The translations under genes were made by a program, and so were the position numbers. A stretch of DNA of 64,000 bases from the NCBI GenBank assembly GCA_040394635.1, contig JBEBRW010000029.1, positions 3,196-67,195 on the forward strand, in the 5' to 3' direction. The stretch's first letter is position 1. Each line of letters opens with the position of its first letter. The stretch comes from UBA5239 sp040394635 (GTDB lineage: Bacteria > Verrucomicrobiota > Lentisphaeria > Victivallales > Victivallaceae). The notes beneath the pieces are model-generated. The model worked only from the letters and a program-made list of their open reading frames with translations. It did no database searches and had not been told where the DNA came from. Positions 18,281 through 26,802 of the stretch are shown in pieces.

Positions 18281-18408
18281 AAATGGAAAATGGAAAATGG
18301 AAAATTATGAGACAATAATACTTAATCGTAGATTTAAGATAAAAATGAGGGTTAAAGGGAGTCTTCCCTTTCCGCAATTTTCAACTTTCAATTTTCAATT
18401 TTCAATTT
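18267..18408. repeat. Intergenic inverted repeat built from AATTGAAAATGG-type units (copy 1)
   Basis: The left arm has several GAAAATG/GAAAATT units in tandem (18267-18306); the right arm (18374-18408) is its complement, repeats of CAATTTTCAA. A 67-nt centre separates them. The arms can pair over about 30 bp. A second member with a shorter centre is at 47586-47669. It overlaps the stop codon of the ROK gene. Confidence 0.85.
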
Positions 18409-18427
18409 AAATAACCTTGAGGAAAAA

Positions 18428-19624
18428 ATGTATTCGTTACTGCTCGCCATCATCTATCTCGCCTTTATCAGCCTCGGGTTGCCGGATTCACTGCTGGGTT
18501 CGGCCTGGCCGGTGCTGTATACGCAGCTTGACGTCCCGATCGCGTTTGCGGGCATCCTGACCTTTATCATCTCCTGCGGAACCGTGTTTTCCAGCCTGAT
18601 GTCCGACCGGCTGACGCGCCGCTTCGGCGCCGGATTGGTGACCGCTTTCAGCGTGCTCATGACGGTGGTGGCGCTGTTCGGATTCTCGTGTTCGAGCGCG
18701 TTCTGGATGTTGTGTCTCTGGGCGATTCCGTACGGGCTCGGCGCGGGCGCGGTGGATGCCGCTCTGAATAACTACGTGGCGCTGCATTATACGCAACGGC
18801 ACATGCACTGGCTGCACTGTTTCTGGGGCGTGGGGGTTTCGATCAGCCCGTATATCATGAGTTCGTGCCTGATGTCGGGCGCGGGCTGGCAGGCGGGCTA
18901 CCGCTGGGTAGCGATCCTGCAGGCGATCCTGACCGCTTTTCTCTTTATCAGTTTGCCGCTCTGGAAAAACCGCCGCAATGAAGTCGTACCGGAGGAAACG
19001 GCTGCTGACAAGCCGGAAACCGCCGCAATGGGCGTCAGCGGCGCGCTTAAAATTCCCGGCGTCAAGGAAGTACTGGTTGGATTTTTCTGTTATTGTGCGC
19101 TGGAAAGTTCGACCGGGTTGTGGGCGAGCAGTTACCTGGTGCTGAACCGGGGCATCGCGGCGGAAGTGGCGGCGAGGTGGGCGTCGCTGTTCTACCTCGG
19201 AATCACCGTCGGGCGCTTTCTCTCCGGGACCATCGCCAACCGGCTCACCGACCGGAGCATCATCCGCCTCGGGCTGTCGCTGATCGGGCTCGGCGTACTC
19301 GCGATCCTGATCCCCTCCACGCCGCAAATCATACCGCTAACGGGACTGGTCATCATCGGGCTCGGCTGCGCCCCGGTTTACCCGGCGATCATCCACGAAA
19401 CCCCGGCGAACTTCGGAGCCGAAAACTCACAGGCGGTCATCGGCATCCAGATGGCGGGCGCGTATGTCGGCGCCACGGTCATGCCGCCGCTGTTCGGCCT
19501 GGTCGCCGATTATATCAACATTGGCTGGTACCCGGTCTGGCAGCTGCTGATTCTCGTGCTGATGGTCGTCATGCTGGAGCGGAAAAACCGGATTATCGCA
19601 AACCACCAAAAAATCAAGGCATGA
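18428..19624 (+). CDS. MFS transporter, probable sugar importer
   Basis: A 398-residue membrane protein with about twelve hydrophobic segments, split 6+6 by a charged loop near residues 180-205. The MFS loop 2-3 signature is visible (MSDRLTRRFGAG) and repeats in the second half (NRLTDRSIIRLG). It resembles the FucP/YbjJ group of 12-helix sugar permeases. It follows the ROK gene after a 147-bp repeat-bearing spacer and has AGGA before the ATG. The substrate is probably the product or feed of the sialidase-like enzyme (inference). Confidence 0.88.
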   Translation: MYSLLLAIIYLAFISLGLPDSLLGSAWPVLYTQLDVPIAFAGILTFIISCGTVFSSLMSDRLTRRFGAGLVTAFSVLMTVVALFGFSCSSAFWMLCLWAIPYGLGAGAVDAALNNYVALHYTQRHMHWLHCFWGVGVSISPYIMSSCLMSGAGWQAGYRWVAILQAILTAFLFISLPLWKNRRNEVVPEETAADKPETAAMGVSGALKIPGVKEVLVGFFCYCALESSTGLWASSYLVLNRGIAAEVAARWASLFYLGITVGRFLSGTIANRLTDRSIIRLGLSLIGLGVLAILIPSTPQIIPLTGLVIIGLGCAPVYPAIIHETPANFGAENSQAVIGIQMAGAYVGATVMPPLFGLVADYINIGWYPVWQLLILVLMVVMLERKNRIIANHQKIKA

Positions 19625-19668
19625 TGGCAGATAATCCGGCATTTGCAGTTTATCTGCATCTGTTTCTC

Positions 19669-19733
19669 TATAGGACATATAGGATTTTCTGTTTCAGGTT
19701 CCTATTTGTCCTCCTGGTCCTATCCGTCCTATA
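19669..19733. repeat. Inverted repeat with TATAGGAC arms
   Basis: TATAGGACATATAGGA at 19669-19684 faces TCCTATCCGTCCTATA at 19718-19733; 14 of 16 bases pair. The 33-nt centre holds further TCCTAT/TCCTCC-like motifs. It lies 45 bp downstream of the MFS stop and may end that transcript; it resembles dispersed palindromic elements rather than a simple terminator. Confidence 0.75.
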
Positions 19734-19781
19734 AAAGTCACCTCGCCGGATAATTTTTTCAGATTTTTTTTATTTTTTTCT

Positions 19782-19822
19782 TTGACAGTCTGGTAAAGTT
19801 GCGATATAATAAAGTCACTTTA
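19782..19822 (+). promoter_or_regulatory. Consensus sigma70 promoter and MarR operator of the RND operon
   Basis: TTGACA (19782-19787), exactly 17 bp, then TATAAT (19805-19810). A perfect palindrome TAAAGTCACTTTA (19810-19822) covers the presumed start site, and another TAAAGT half site (19794-19799) lies inside the spacer. A consensus promoter masked by an operator fits repression by the MarR protein encoded last in the operon. Confidence 0.85.
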
Positions 19823-19857
19823 CTATCAACCATCTTTCGCATCCAAGAGGAGCTATA

Positions 19858-20931
19858 ATGAAGAAATCGATTTCTATGTTTGTTTTGTTGTTGGCGGTAT
19901 CGGGACTTCCGGCGCAGGAAGCGGCCGTGCCTACGGTCAAAGTATCGCAGGTTTTTGAGGCGGAGGACAACCAGCAGCGGCGTTATACCGGGCTGATTGT
20001 GTCCCCGGCGGTCATCAACCTGGTGGCGCGGGTGGCGGGCGAAATCACCGAGGTCAATTTCAAGGACGGTTCATCGGTGAACGAGGGCCAGGTGCTTTAC
20101 CGTATCGACTCGGTCCAATACGAGGCGGCGGTGAAGGCCGCCGAGGCGGAAATCGCCCAGTGCAATGCCGAACTCGGATATGCCAAAAGCAACTACAACC
20201 GTATCAGCAATCTTGAACGGAGCAATGTGGCCAGCAAGGACGCCATGGAAAACAGCCTGCGGTCGCTGCAGGTCAGCGAGGCCAATCTGCTGGCCGCCGA
20301 GGCCGCGCTCATCACCGCCAGGGATAATCTGAAAAACACCACCATCGTCTCGCCGATTTCGGGCGTGATCGGGGTCACTAATTTCGCCCGCGGCAACTAT
20401 GTTTCACTGAATTCCGGCACGCTGGTGAAGGTGATTCAGACCGATCCGATCCGTGTCAAATTCGCCATCAGCAACCGCGATTTCCTCTCCGGCTTCGGCA
20501 CCCCAAAGGCCTTCAATGAAAACGCCTCGATCCGCCTGCGCCTGGCCGACGGCACCCAGTATCCGGTCGAGGGCGACGCCGAGCTGATCAACAACGAAGC
20601 CAACCAGAACACCGATACGCTGCAGGTTTATGCGAAATTCAACAATCCGGACCTGAAGCTTTTCCCCGGCAGCTCCGTCACGGTCATGCTTTCCCGGAAG
20701 CAGGCACAGAAGCTCCCGGCCATCCTGCCCTCGGCGCTGATGCACGATCGAAACTCCTCGTTTGTTTATGCGCTTGACGAGGCGAACAAGGTTGAGAAAC
20801 GTACTGTGGTCCCCGGCAACTCCACCCCGAATGCGCTGTATATCTCGTCCGGGCTGAAAGTCGGTGAGCGCGTGATATCGGACGGCAACCATAAAGCCAT
20901 GCCCGGCGCTGCGGTCAATCCGGTCAACTGA
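19858..20931 (+). CDS. RND efflux periplasmic adaptor (membrane fusion protein)
   Basis: A 357-residue AcrA/MexA-type adaptor linking the inner-membrane pump to an outer-membrane channel. It has a signal peptide (MKKSISMFVLLLAVSGLPAQ), a lipoyl half-motif (ARVAGEITEVNFKDGSSVNEGQVLYRID), a helical hairpin (about 80-145), the second lipoyl half (IVSPISGVIGV) and beta-barrel and proximal domains. There is no lipobox cysteine, so it is probably soluble in the periplasm. It has a GAGGAG ribosome binding site and is followed 11 bp later by the pump gene. Confidence 0.93.
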   Translation: MKKSISMFVLLLAVSGLPAQEAAVPTVKVSQVFEAEDNQQRRYTGLIVSPAVINLVARVAGEITEVNFKDGSSVNEGQVLYRIDSVQYEAAVKAAEAEIAQCNAELGYAKSNYNRISNLERSNVASKDAMENSLRSLQVSEANLLAAEAALITARDNLKNTTIVSPISGVIGVTNFARGNYVSLNSGTLVKVIQTDPIRVKFAISNRDFLSGFGTPKAFNENASIRLRLADGTQYPVEGDAELINNEANQNTDTLQVYAKFNNPDLKLFPGSSVTVMLSRKQAQKLPAILPSALMHDRNSSFVYALDEANKVEKRTVVPGNSTPNALYISSGLKVGERVISDGNHKAMPGAAVNPVN

Positions 20932-20942
20932 GGAGATAAACG

Positions 20943-23900
20943 ATGTTCTCAAAAATATTCATTGAACGCCCCAAACTGGCGATGGTGGTCAGCCTCGTCA
21001 TGGTGATTTCCGGGCTGATCTCCATCAACCGGCTGCCGGTCGCGGAGTATCCGGAAATCGCGCCGCCCACGCTGTACGTGTTCTGCAATTACGCGGGCGC
21101 CGGCAGCCAGGTGGTCACGGATACCGTGGGCACGCCGATCGAAGACGAAATCAACGGGGTGGAGGACCTGCTCTATTTCTCGTCCAGCAGCGACAATAAC
21201 GGGCTGTATATCTGTACGGTCACCTTCAATTCGGGAACCGACAGCGACATCGCCATGGTCAATTTGCAGAACGCGATCAAGCGCGCCGAGCCGCGCCTGC
21301 CCACCGAGGTCGTCCGCGAGGGCATCACGGTCATGAAGCGAAGCAGCGACATGCTCGCCGTTTATGCGTTCCAGACCGACGGTACCAGCATGAATCTGGT
21401 GGAACTGAACAATTATCTGGACTCCAACATCAAGGATGCGCTCACCCGTATCGACGGTGTGTCGCAGATCGAAATCTGGTCGCTGCAGAACTACGCCATG
21501 CGCATCTGGCTCGATCCGCTGCGCATCTCCGCTCTCGGCCTCTCCGTGTCGGATATCACGTCGGCGATCGGGAGTCAGAACATCCAGGCGGCGGCCGGCG
21601 ACATCGGCTCCGAAAACAGCAACGATTATATCACGTACAAACTGAACGTCCAGGGCCGCCTGGTCACCGCCGAAGAGTTCGGCGACATCGTCATCCGCCG
21701 CGACACCGACAACAGCGTCATTTACCTGAAGGACGTCGCCCGCGTCGAGCTGGGCTCGAGCTCCTACACCGGCGGCGACTTCCTCAACGAAAAGCCCGTC
21801 ATCGCCATGGGTATCTACCGCTCCACGGACGCCAACGCATTGGCGACCATGAACAAAATCAAGGCGGAACTCTCGGTATGGGAAACACGTTTCCCCGCCG
21901 GGGTCTCCAGCATCCTGGCCTATGACCCGACCGAATTCATCGAAATTTCCATGCTGGAAATCCTCACCACGATCATCGCCGCGCTGGTGCTGGTCGTACT
22001 GATCACCTACATCTTCCTGCAGGACTGGCGGGCCACGCTGATTCCGGGGATCGCGATTCCCGTGGCGCTGCTCGGCACGCTGCCATTTCTGCTGCTGCTG
22101 GGATTCAGCATCAACGTGCTGACCATGTTCGGGCTGATCCTGGTCATCGGCTCGCTGGTGGACGACGCCATCGTGGTGGTGGAAAACGCCCAGTCGCTGA
22201 TGACGCGCGAAAACCTCGATCCCAAGGCCGCCGCGCTCAAGTCCATGGATCAGATCACCGGGGCGATCATCGCCACGACCATGGTCACGGTGGCCTGTTA
22301 TGCGCCATTGATTTTCTATGCGGGAATGGTGGGCAAAATCTATATGCAGTTCGCCGTCAGTATGTGTATTGCGCTGTGCCTCTCGACGGTCGTGGCGCTG
22401 ACGCTCAGTCCTGCTTTGTGCGCGCTGATCCTGCGGAAACCGCCGGAGCGCTCTCCGAAAATCTTCCTGCCCTTCAACGTAGTAATGGACGGCAGCCGCA
22501 AATTCTACCTGTGGGGCGTCGGAATCCTGGTGCGCCGCTCGATCACCACGCTGGTTCTGCTGGTCATCACGTTCATCGCTATCTACTGGATTTATGACCG
22601 GATTCCCTCCTCGTTCCTGCCGGACGAAGACAAGGGAGCCATCATCTGCAACGTCGAACTGCCACGCGGCGCCTCGCAGAGCCGGACACTGGCCGCCAAC
22701 GCCGAAATTCAGCAGAAACTGAAAGGCATCAAGGGCATCAAAAACGTCCTGACCGTGTGCGGATTCAGCATCATGTCCGGCTCCGGCGAAAACACCGGGC
22801 TGGCCATCATCGTGCTGGAACACTGGGACAAACGCAAGACGCCGGACCAAAGCCTCGGCGCGATCATGACAGAGGTGAACAAACGCCTCAGCACCATCGC
22901 GTCCGCACAGATTCTCGCTTTCGCGCCGCCCGCCATCGACATCGGCGACTCCAACGGCGTGACCTTCAACATCTGCGGCATCGGCGACATCGACCTCTAT
23001 GAATTCGCCGAGGTCTCCCGGACGTTCTCCGGCGCACTGAACGCCGACCCGCGCGTCATGTACGCTTCCACCTCGTTCAATGCCGACACGCCGCAGCTTT
23101 ATTTCGACCTCGACCGCGCCAAAGCGGAATCGCTGGGCGTCCGGACCGATGCCATTTTCTCGACACTGCAGGGCAAGCTCGCGTCCTATTATGTGAACGA
23201 CTTCAACCTCTACGGCAAGTCCTACTACGTCAAAATTCAATCGGACAGCGAGTTCCGCGCCTCCGAAAACGACATCCTGGAAATTCAAGTCCCGAACAGC
23301 AGCGGCGAAATGGTCCCCCTGCGCTCCCTCGGCACGCTGCGCCATATCGTCGGCCCCAGCCGGATTTCCCGCTTCAACAAAATGATCAGCGCCGAAATGA
23401 GCCTGCAGGGCCTTCCCGGCACCAGCTCCGGCGACCTGATGCGGCTCATCGAAAACACCGAACTGCCGCCGGAATACCACATCGAGTGGACCGGCGTCAG
23501 TTATCAGGAACGCGAGAACGAAGGGCAGATTTTCTACCTCCTCGCCCTTGCCGGAATTTTCGCCTATCTCTTCCTGGTGGGCCAGTACGAAAGCTGGAGC
23601 ATCCCGATGCCGGTCATGCTCTCGGTGACATTCGCCCTGCTGGGCGCCTGGCTCGGGCTGTTTCTGACCGGCCAGACCTTCAGTATTTACGCGCAGTTGG
23701 GGATGGTCATGCTGATCGGCCTGGCGGCGAAAAACGCGATTCTCATGGTCGAGTTTTCCAAGACGGAGCGTGAGAGCGGACTGCCGATTGCCGAGGCGGC
23801 CATGAACGGCGCCAACCTGCGTTACCGGGCGGTGCTCATGACCGCGTGGAGCTTCCTGCTCGGCGTGCTGCCGCTGGTGATCGCCACCGGCGCGGGCGCG

Positions 23901-24059
23901 GAGAGCCGGAAAGCGATCGGTATCACCACGTTTTCCGGGATGCTCCTGGCGACTCTGGTCGGAATCTTTTTCACGCCGGCGCTGTACGCGTTGTGTCAGA
24001 AATTGCGCGAGAGAATCAAAATGATCTTCACTCGTTCAAAGGCGGTATCCCATGAGTGA
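20943..24059 (+). CDS. RND-type multidrug efflux pump, inner-membrane subunit (HAE1/AcrB-like)
   Basis: A 1038-residue proton-driven pump, close to AcrB in length. The proton-relay residues are present: two adjacent Asp in GSLVDDAIVVVEN (helix 4) and Lys in GLAAKNAILMVEF (helix 10). The N-terminus MFSKIFIERPKLAMV and LPVAEYPEIAPP are characteristic. No TolC-type outer-membrane gene is in the window, so the channel must be encoded elsewhere. The 3' end overlaps the MarR gene by 8 bp. Confidence 0.96.
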   Translation: MFSKIFIERPKLAMVVSLVMVISGLISINRLPVAEYPEIAPPTLYVFCNYAGAGSQVVTDTVGTPIEDEINGVEDLLYFSSSSDNNGLYICTVTFNSGTDSDIAMVNLQNAIKRAEPRLPTEVVREGITVMKRSSDMLAVYAFQTDGTSMNLVELNNYLDSNIKDALTRIDGVSQIEIWSLQNYAMRIWLDPLRISALGLSVSDITSAIGSQNIQAAAGDIGSENSNDYITYKLNVQGRLVTAEEFGDIVIRRDTDNSVIYLKDVARVELGSSSYTGGDFLNEKPVIAMGIYRSTDANALATMNKIKAELSVWETRFPAGVSSILAYDPTEFIEISMLEILTTIIAALVLVVLITYIFLQDWRATLIPGIAIPVALLGTLPFLLLLGFSINVLTMFGLILVIGSLVDDAIVVVENAQSLMTRENLDPKAAALKSMDQITGAIIATTMVTVACYAPLIFYAGMVGKIYMQFAVSMCIALCLSTVVALTLSPALCALILRKPPERSPKIFLPFNVVMDGSRKFYLWGVGILVRRSITTLVLLVITFIAIYWIYDRIPSSFLPDEDKGAIICNVELPRGASQSRTLAANAEIQQKLKGIKGIKNVLTVCGFSIMSGSGENTGLAIIVLEHWDKRKTPDQSLGAIMTEVNKRLSTIASAQILAFAPPAIDIGDSNGVTFNICGIGDIDLYEFAEVSRTFSGALNADPRVMYASTSFNADTPQLYFDLDRAKAESLGVRTDAIFSTLQGKLASYYVNDFNLYGKSYYVKIQSDSEFRASENDILEIQVPNSSGEMVPLRSLGTLRHIVGPSRISRFNKMISAEMSLQGLPGTSSGDLMRLIENTELPPEYHIEWTGVSYQERENEGQIFYLLALAGIFAYLFLVGQYESWSIPMPVMLSVTFALLGAWLGLFLTGQTFSIYAQLGMVMLIGLAAKNAILMVEFSKTERESGLPIAEAAMNGANLRYRAVLMTAWSFLLGVLPLVIATGAGAESRKAIGITTFSGMLLATLVGIFFTPALYALCQKLRERIKMIFTRSKAVSHE

Positions 24060-24519
24060 AAAAACCTTTAAATACCTCGATGAATGGACCGAACTCTGGC
24101 GGACGATCGACACTACCTATACCCGGTTGATGAGGCATTTCAATATTTCCGGCAATACCTATTGCGTGCTGTCGCTGCTTCTCAATAGACCGGAGGGTGT
24201 CGAGCCCGCGGAAATCGCCGATATCGTGATCATCAAACGCCAGATGGTGGCCCTGATCCTGAATGATTTGGAAAGTCGGGGCTGGATCGTCCGCAAGCCC
24301 CAGAAAACCGATCACCGGCGGAAAAGCATTCTCCTGACCAAAGCCGGAAAAAAGTTCGCCGAAAACCTGATCAAAACCTCGCTGGAAGTCAGCCTGCACG
24401 GCCTGAAGGTGATGACCGAAGAAGAACAGGAGCACTTCTTCGCCCTGAGCACCCGCTACTGCGAGCTGATCGGCCAGGAAGTCGACCGCCTCACCGCCCC
24501 CGAACCGGGGCCCGCGTGA
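24052..24519 (+). CDS. MarR-family regulator of the RND operon
   Basis: A 155-residue winged-helix protein: EIADIVIIKRQMVALILNDLESRGWIVRKPQKTDHRRKSILLT is the recognition helix and wing of MarR proteins, flanked by dimerisation helices. It overlaps the pump gene by 8 bp, so pump and regulator are made together. The palindrome over the operon promoter is the likely operator, giving negative autoregulation released by a drug-like ligand (inference). Confidence 0.92.
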   Translation: MSEKTFKYLDEWTELWRTIDTTYTRLMRHFNISGNTYCVLSLLLNRPEGVEPAEIADIVIIKRQMVALILNDLESRGWIVRKPQKTDHRRKSILLTKAGKKFAENLIKTSLEVSLHGLKVMTEEEQEHFFALSTRYCELIGQEVDRLTAPEPGPA

Positions 24520-24534
24520 TAACGGTAATTTTCA

Positions 24535-24576
24535 CCGCATCCGGTACTTGATAAAACAAGCTTGCCGGTGTATTCT
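24535..24576 (+). promoter_or_regulatory. Duplicated promoter segment, copy 1
   Basis: TTGATA (24548-24553), 17 bp, TATTCT (24571-24576). The whole 42-bp segment recurs at 24987-25028 with four differences. Around the -35 it can fold as CTTG...CAAG inside CCGG...CCGG. It drives the small membrane protein gene 33 bp downstream. Confidence 0.65.
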
Positions 24577-24609
24577 TCATTATTGCGATAAAATTTTTGT
24601 TGATGGAGA

Positions 24610-24981
24610 ATGAATATGGCATCTCGACAGACAAATATGGCGGCCTTCATCGTTCTATACCTCCTTATCGCAACTTTATTCCTTTTGACTGCAGGAAGTT
24701 GTTGGATGAACAACCGAAAAATGGACCTGCTTTTGCAGGTTCAGAAAGTGTCGCAACTTCCTACCGGAAATCTATGTATTTCCACTTTGGGAAAGCCTGT
24801 ATATAACCTTGACGGAGAAAAAGATTTTTCCTGGTACAAAAATTTCACCAATCTGCAGGATAAGCAATATCTTGCCGATAAAAAAATCTATCTATGGTCA
24901 GGCCCCATGTTCACTTTTATCATAGCCGTTGTCGATAAACAAAGCGATCAAGTCGCCTTCGTCACTCATCATCCGATGTAA
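24610..24981 (+). CDS. Small exported or membrane-anchored protein of unknown function
   Basis: A 123-residue protein. One strong hydrophobic segment (about 10-29, FIVLYLLIATLFLLTAGSC) should anchor it in the inner membrane with the remaining 90 residues outside. GGAGA lies a few bases before the ATG; the ATG at 24616 is an equal alternative. The C-terminal domain (KDFSWYKNFTNLQDKQYLADKK) does not match a family I know. It has its own promoter, a near copy of the one before the next gene, so both may respond together. Confidence 0.6.
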   Translation: MNMASRQTNMAAFIVLYLLIATLFLLTAGSCWMNNRKMDLLLQVQKVSQLPTGNLCISTLGKPVYNLDGEKDFSWYKNFTNLQDKQYLADKKIYLWSGPMFTFIIAVVDKQSDQVAFVTHHPM

Positions 24982-24986
24982 TTTAT

Positions 24987-25028
24987 CCACATCCGGTGCT
25001 TGATTAACCAAGCTTGCCGGTGTATTCT
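24987..25028 (+). promoter_or_regulatory. Duplicated promoter segment, copy 2
   Basis: TTGATT (25000-25005), 17 bp, TATTCT (25023-25028), in a 42-bp segment 90% identical to 24535-24576, both ending CTTGCCGGTGTATTCT. It lies 44 bp before the flavin-oxidase-like gene. Confidence 0.65.
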
Positions 25029-25071
25029 CCTTTGCCATACTTTTTCAGTTTTTAATCAGGAGAATATATTC

Positions 25072-25545
25072 ATGCAACATAGAATGAAAACACACCCGCT
25101 GGCAAAAGAAAAAATCGACAATCTTCTGCGGTCAACCTCCACCGGAAGCCTCGCCACGTTGAACCATGATGGCTCGCCCTATGTCACCCCGGTACATTTT
25201 CTGTACCATGACGGCGCGATTTATATCCACGGCCTGCCCAAAGGCCAGAAGATCGACAATATCCAAGCCGATCCCCGGGTGAGCCTGACCGTTTACGAAA
25301 TGGCCACCCTGCTGCTCGACCCGGCCGAAAATCCGTGCGATACCAATACCAAATACGAAAGCGTCATCATCGCCGGCCGAGCCACAATCCTCGATGATAT
25401 GGAAACCAAGAAAGAAATTCTCATCGGAATCGTCAAAAAATACACCCCGCACCTTGCCGGAAAAGTATTGCCGGAAAACATGGTAAAAGGCACAGCCGTC
25501 ATCAAAATCGAAATCCAGACCCTCACCGGCAAATACTACGATTGA
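25072..25545 (+). CDS. Pyridoxamine 5'-phosphate oxidase-like flavin protein
   Basis: A 157-residue split-barrel FMN-binding protein of the PNPOx-like/NimA-like group: GSLATLNHDGSPYVTPVHFLYHDGAIYIHG, GQKIDNIQADPRVSLTV and SVIIAGRATILDD are its strands. Members reduce nitro compounds or bind flavin, heme or F420; the exact reaction is not evident. The start at 25072 has AGGAG nine bases upstream; an in-frame TTG at 25000 falls inside the promoter and is rejected. It is convergent with a broken nitroreductase gene, one base between their stops. Confidence 0.85.
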   Translation: MQHRMKTHPLAKEKIDNLLRSTSTGSLATLNHDGSPYVTPVHFLYHDGAIYIHGLPKGQKIDNIQADPRVSLTVYEMATLLLDPAENPCDTNTKYESVIIAGRATILDDMETKKEILIGIVKKYTPHLAGKVLPENMVKGTAVIKIEIQTLTGKYYD

Positions 25546-25546
25546 T

Positions 25547-25867
25547 TCAGCTCATTTGCAATGAATTACGGCTTGCAGGAAAGCTGGAGGTCAATCGTGT
25601 CGAATATATCGATTTCTGGCATTCCGTGGCAGTATCCCAATGATTGATGATATCCATCTGCACATCCGCGCCGCCGGCGACATGCCGTAGAACTTCGGCA
25701 ATGCGTTCCGGCCGGCGGATGACGATGAAATGCCAATCACGGGCATGGTCATGCGACGGCGCCTTCAGCCCGGCCTCGAGAATACGGTTCAGGGTTTCAT
25801 CCGGTACCCGTTTGGCGGCAAAATCGCGGACGGTGCGGCGTTTCCCGATAGCTTCATATAGTTCCAT
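25547..25867 (-). pseudogene. Truncated nitroreductase
   Basis: The 106-codon frame begins like a nitroreductase (MELYEAIGKRRTVRDF with the FMN-phosphate-binding Arg pair, then ILEAGLKAPSHDHARDWHFIVI), but after about residue 75 the similarity stops and roughly 100 residues of the fold are missing, including the second flavin-binding part. From about 25640 another minus-strand frame reads LGYCHGMPEIDIFDTIDLQL to a TAA at 25566, which looks like the tail of a different or shifted coding region. A deletion or frameshift remnant is most likely. Confidence 0.7.
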
Positions 25868-25931
25868 GATTGCAATCCTTTTTTAAGGCGCCATATGGGA
25901 TCATGCGATCCCCATATGGCAAAGAATTCGT

Positions 25932-26279
25932 TCAGGCAAGCAAAGAAGCATTGTCGATGATTTTCAGACAAGCGGCGCAGGCAGGACAGTCGCACCATTT
26001 TTCTCCTTTCGCTTTGAGCCCATGAAAATGTTCCGCCATGGCTTTCGCTTGCTCCGCACCGAATATCTGCGTAGCCAGCGGAGATTCAAAAAATTCAAGG
26101 GCATGTCCAACCGTGGACACATCATCCCGGACTTCCAGCAGAAGCGCGGCCGCGGCGGCTTTTTCGGCATCGGTGTCAACAGCATCGAGCCATTTTTTTC
26201 CCGCGTCTTTGAGTTCCTGGCAGCAGGAAGGGGCGGCAATCATGTCTTTGACGATTTGGGTGAGTTCTTTTTTGTCCAT
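25932..26279 (-). CDS. Small helical CxCPAC protein (family often mislabelled Hsp90)
   Basis: A 115-residue protein, helical, with a Cys pair near the N-terminus (APSCCQELKDAGKKWLDA) and a C-terminal CDCPACAACLKI, four clustered cysteines suited to metal or disulfide chemistry. I recall similar anaerobe proteins being labelled molecular chaperone Hsp90, but no Hsp90 domain is visible and I do not support that name. It lies 32 bp downstream of the MarR gene on the same strand, so it is probably its co-transcribed target. Confidence 0.8.
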   Translation of the reverse strand: MDKKELTQIVKDMIAAPSCCQELKDAGKKWLDAVDTDAEKAAAAALLLEVRDDVSTVGHALEFFESPLATQIFGAEQAKAMAEHFHGLKAKGEKWCDCPACAACLKIIDNASLLA

Positions 26280-26311
26280 TTTCGGTCTCCTGTTGTTATG
26301 TGGGGAAATTT

Positions 26312-26773
26312 TTATTTTTTCGAGTTGTTCTGCTGTATTTCCGCTTCACGGACATTGTCCAGCACCCGCTCCAGATACGTTTCCAGCTGCGTGATCTCTT
26401 TATTGGAAAATCCCTGATAAAAAATGCCGGTCATACGGTTCGAAACATCTTCATAAGCATCTTTCAAAGAATGCGCCTTAGCGGTCAGGGCGATCAAATT
26501 CTTCCTCCGGTCATTCTTATCCGGTTTACGCTCAACAAGTCCGTTGTTTTCCAGTCGGTCCAGCATACTGGTCAAAGTAGCGTTAGCCAACCCGGTTTTG
26601 TGGGACAACTCTTGAATAGCGATTGCGTCCTTGTCCCAAAGCACATACAAAATTCGCCCCTGCGGACCGTTGAATTCTTCAATACCATGCTCAGTCAGCA
26701 TCTTCTCAAAAGCCCGTCCGCCATACTGTTTGATGAGGGAAATCAAAAATCCAATCTGCCTGTTCATTGTCAT
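26312..26773 (-). CDS. MarR-family transcriptional regulator
   Basis: A 153-residue protein from the ATG at 26773 (MTMNRQIGF); the frame can be extended to 26827, but that would place codons across the promoter. The winged helix is LSHKTGLANATLTSMLDRLENNGLVERKPDKNDRRKNLIALT. The first gene of a two-gene unit with the CxCPAC protein. A consensus promoter with a perfect inverted repeat lies immediately upstream, suggesting autorepression. Confidence 0.9.
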   Translation of the reverse strand: MTMNRQIGFLISLIKQYGGRAFEKMLTEHGIEEFNGPQGRILYVLWDKDAIAIQELSHKTGLANATLTSMLDRLENNGLVERKPDKNDRRKNLIALTAKAHSLKDAYEDVSNRMTGIFYQGFSNKEITQLETYLERVLDNVREAEIQQNNSKK

Positions 26774-26802
26774 ATTTTCACTCAAATGTGTTTTTAGATA
26801 AA

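Noticed and set aside
20949..23480. An 843-codon frame antisense to the RND pump gene
   Set aside because: Shadow of a certain RND gene; low-complexity His/Asp/Arg-rich translation.
25932..26279. Calling the CxCPAC protein Hsp90
   Set aside because: At 115 residues it has no ATPase or Hsp90 fold motifs; the label seems to be a propagated database error.
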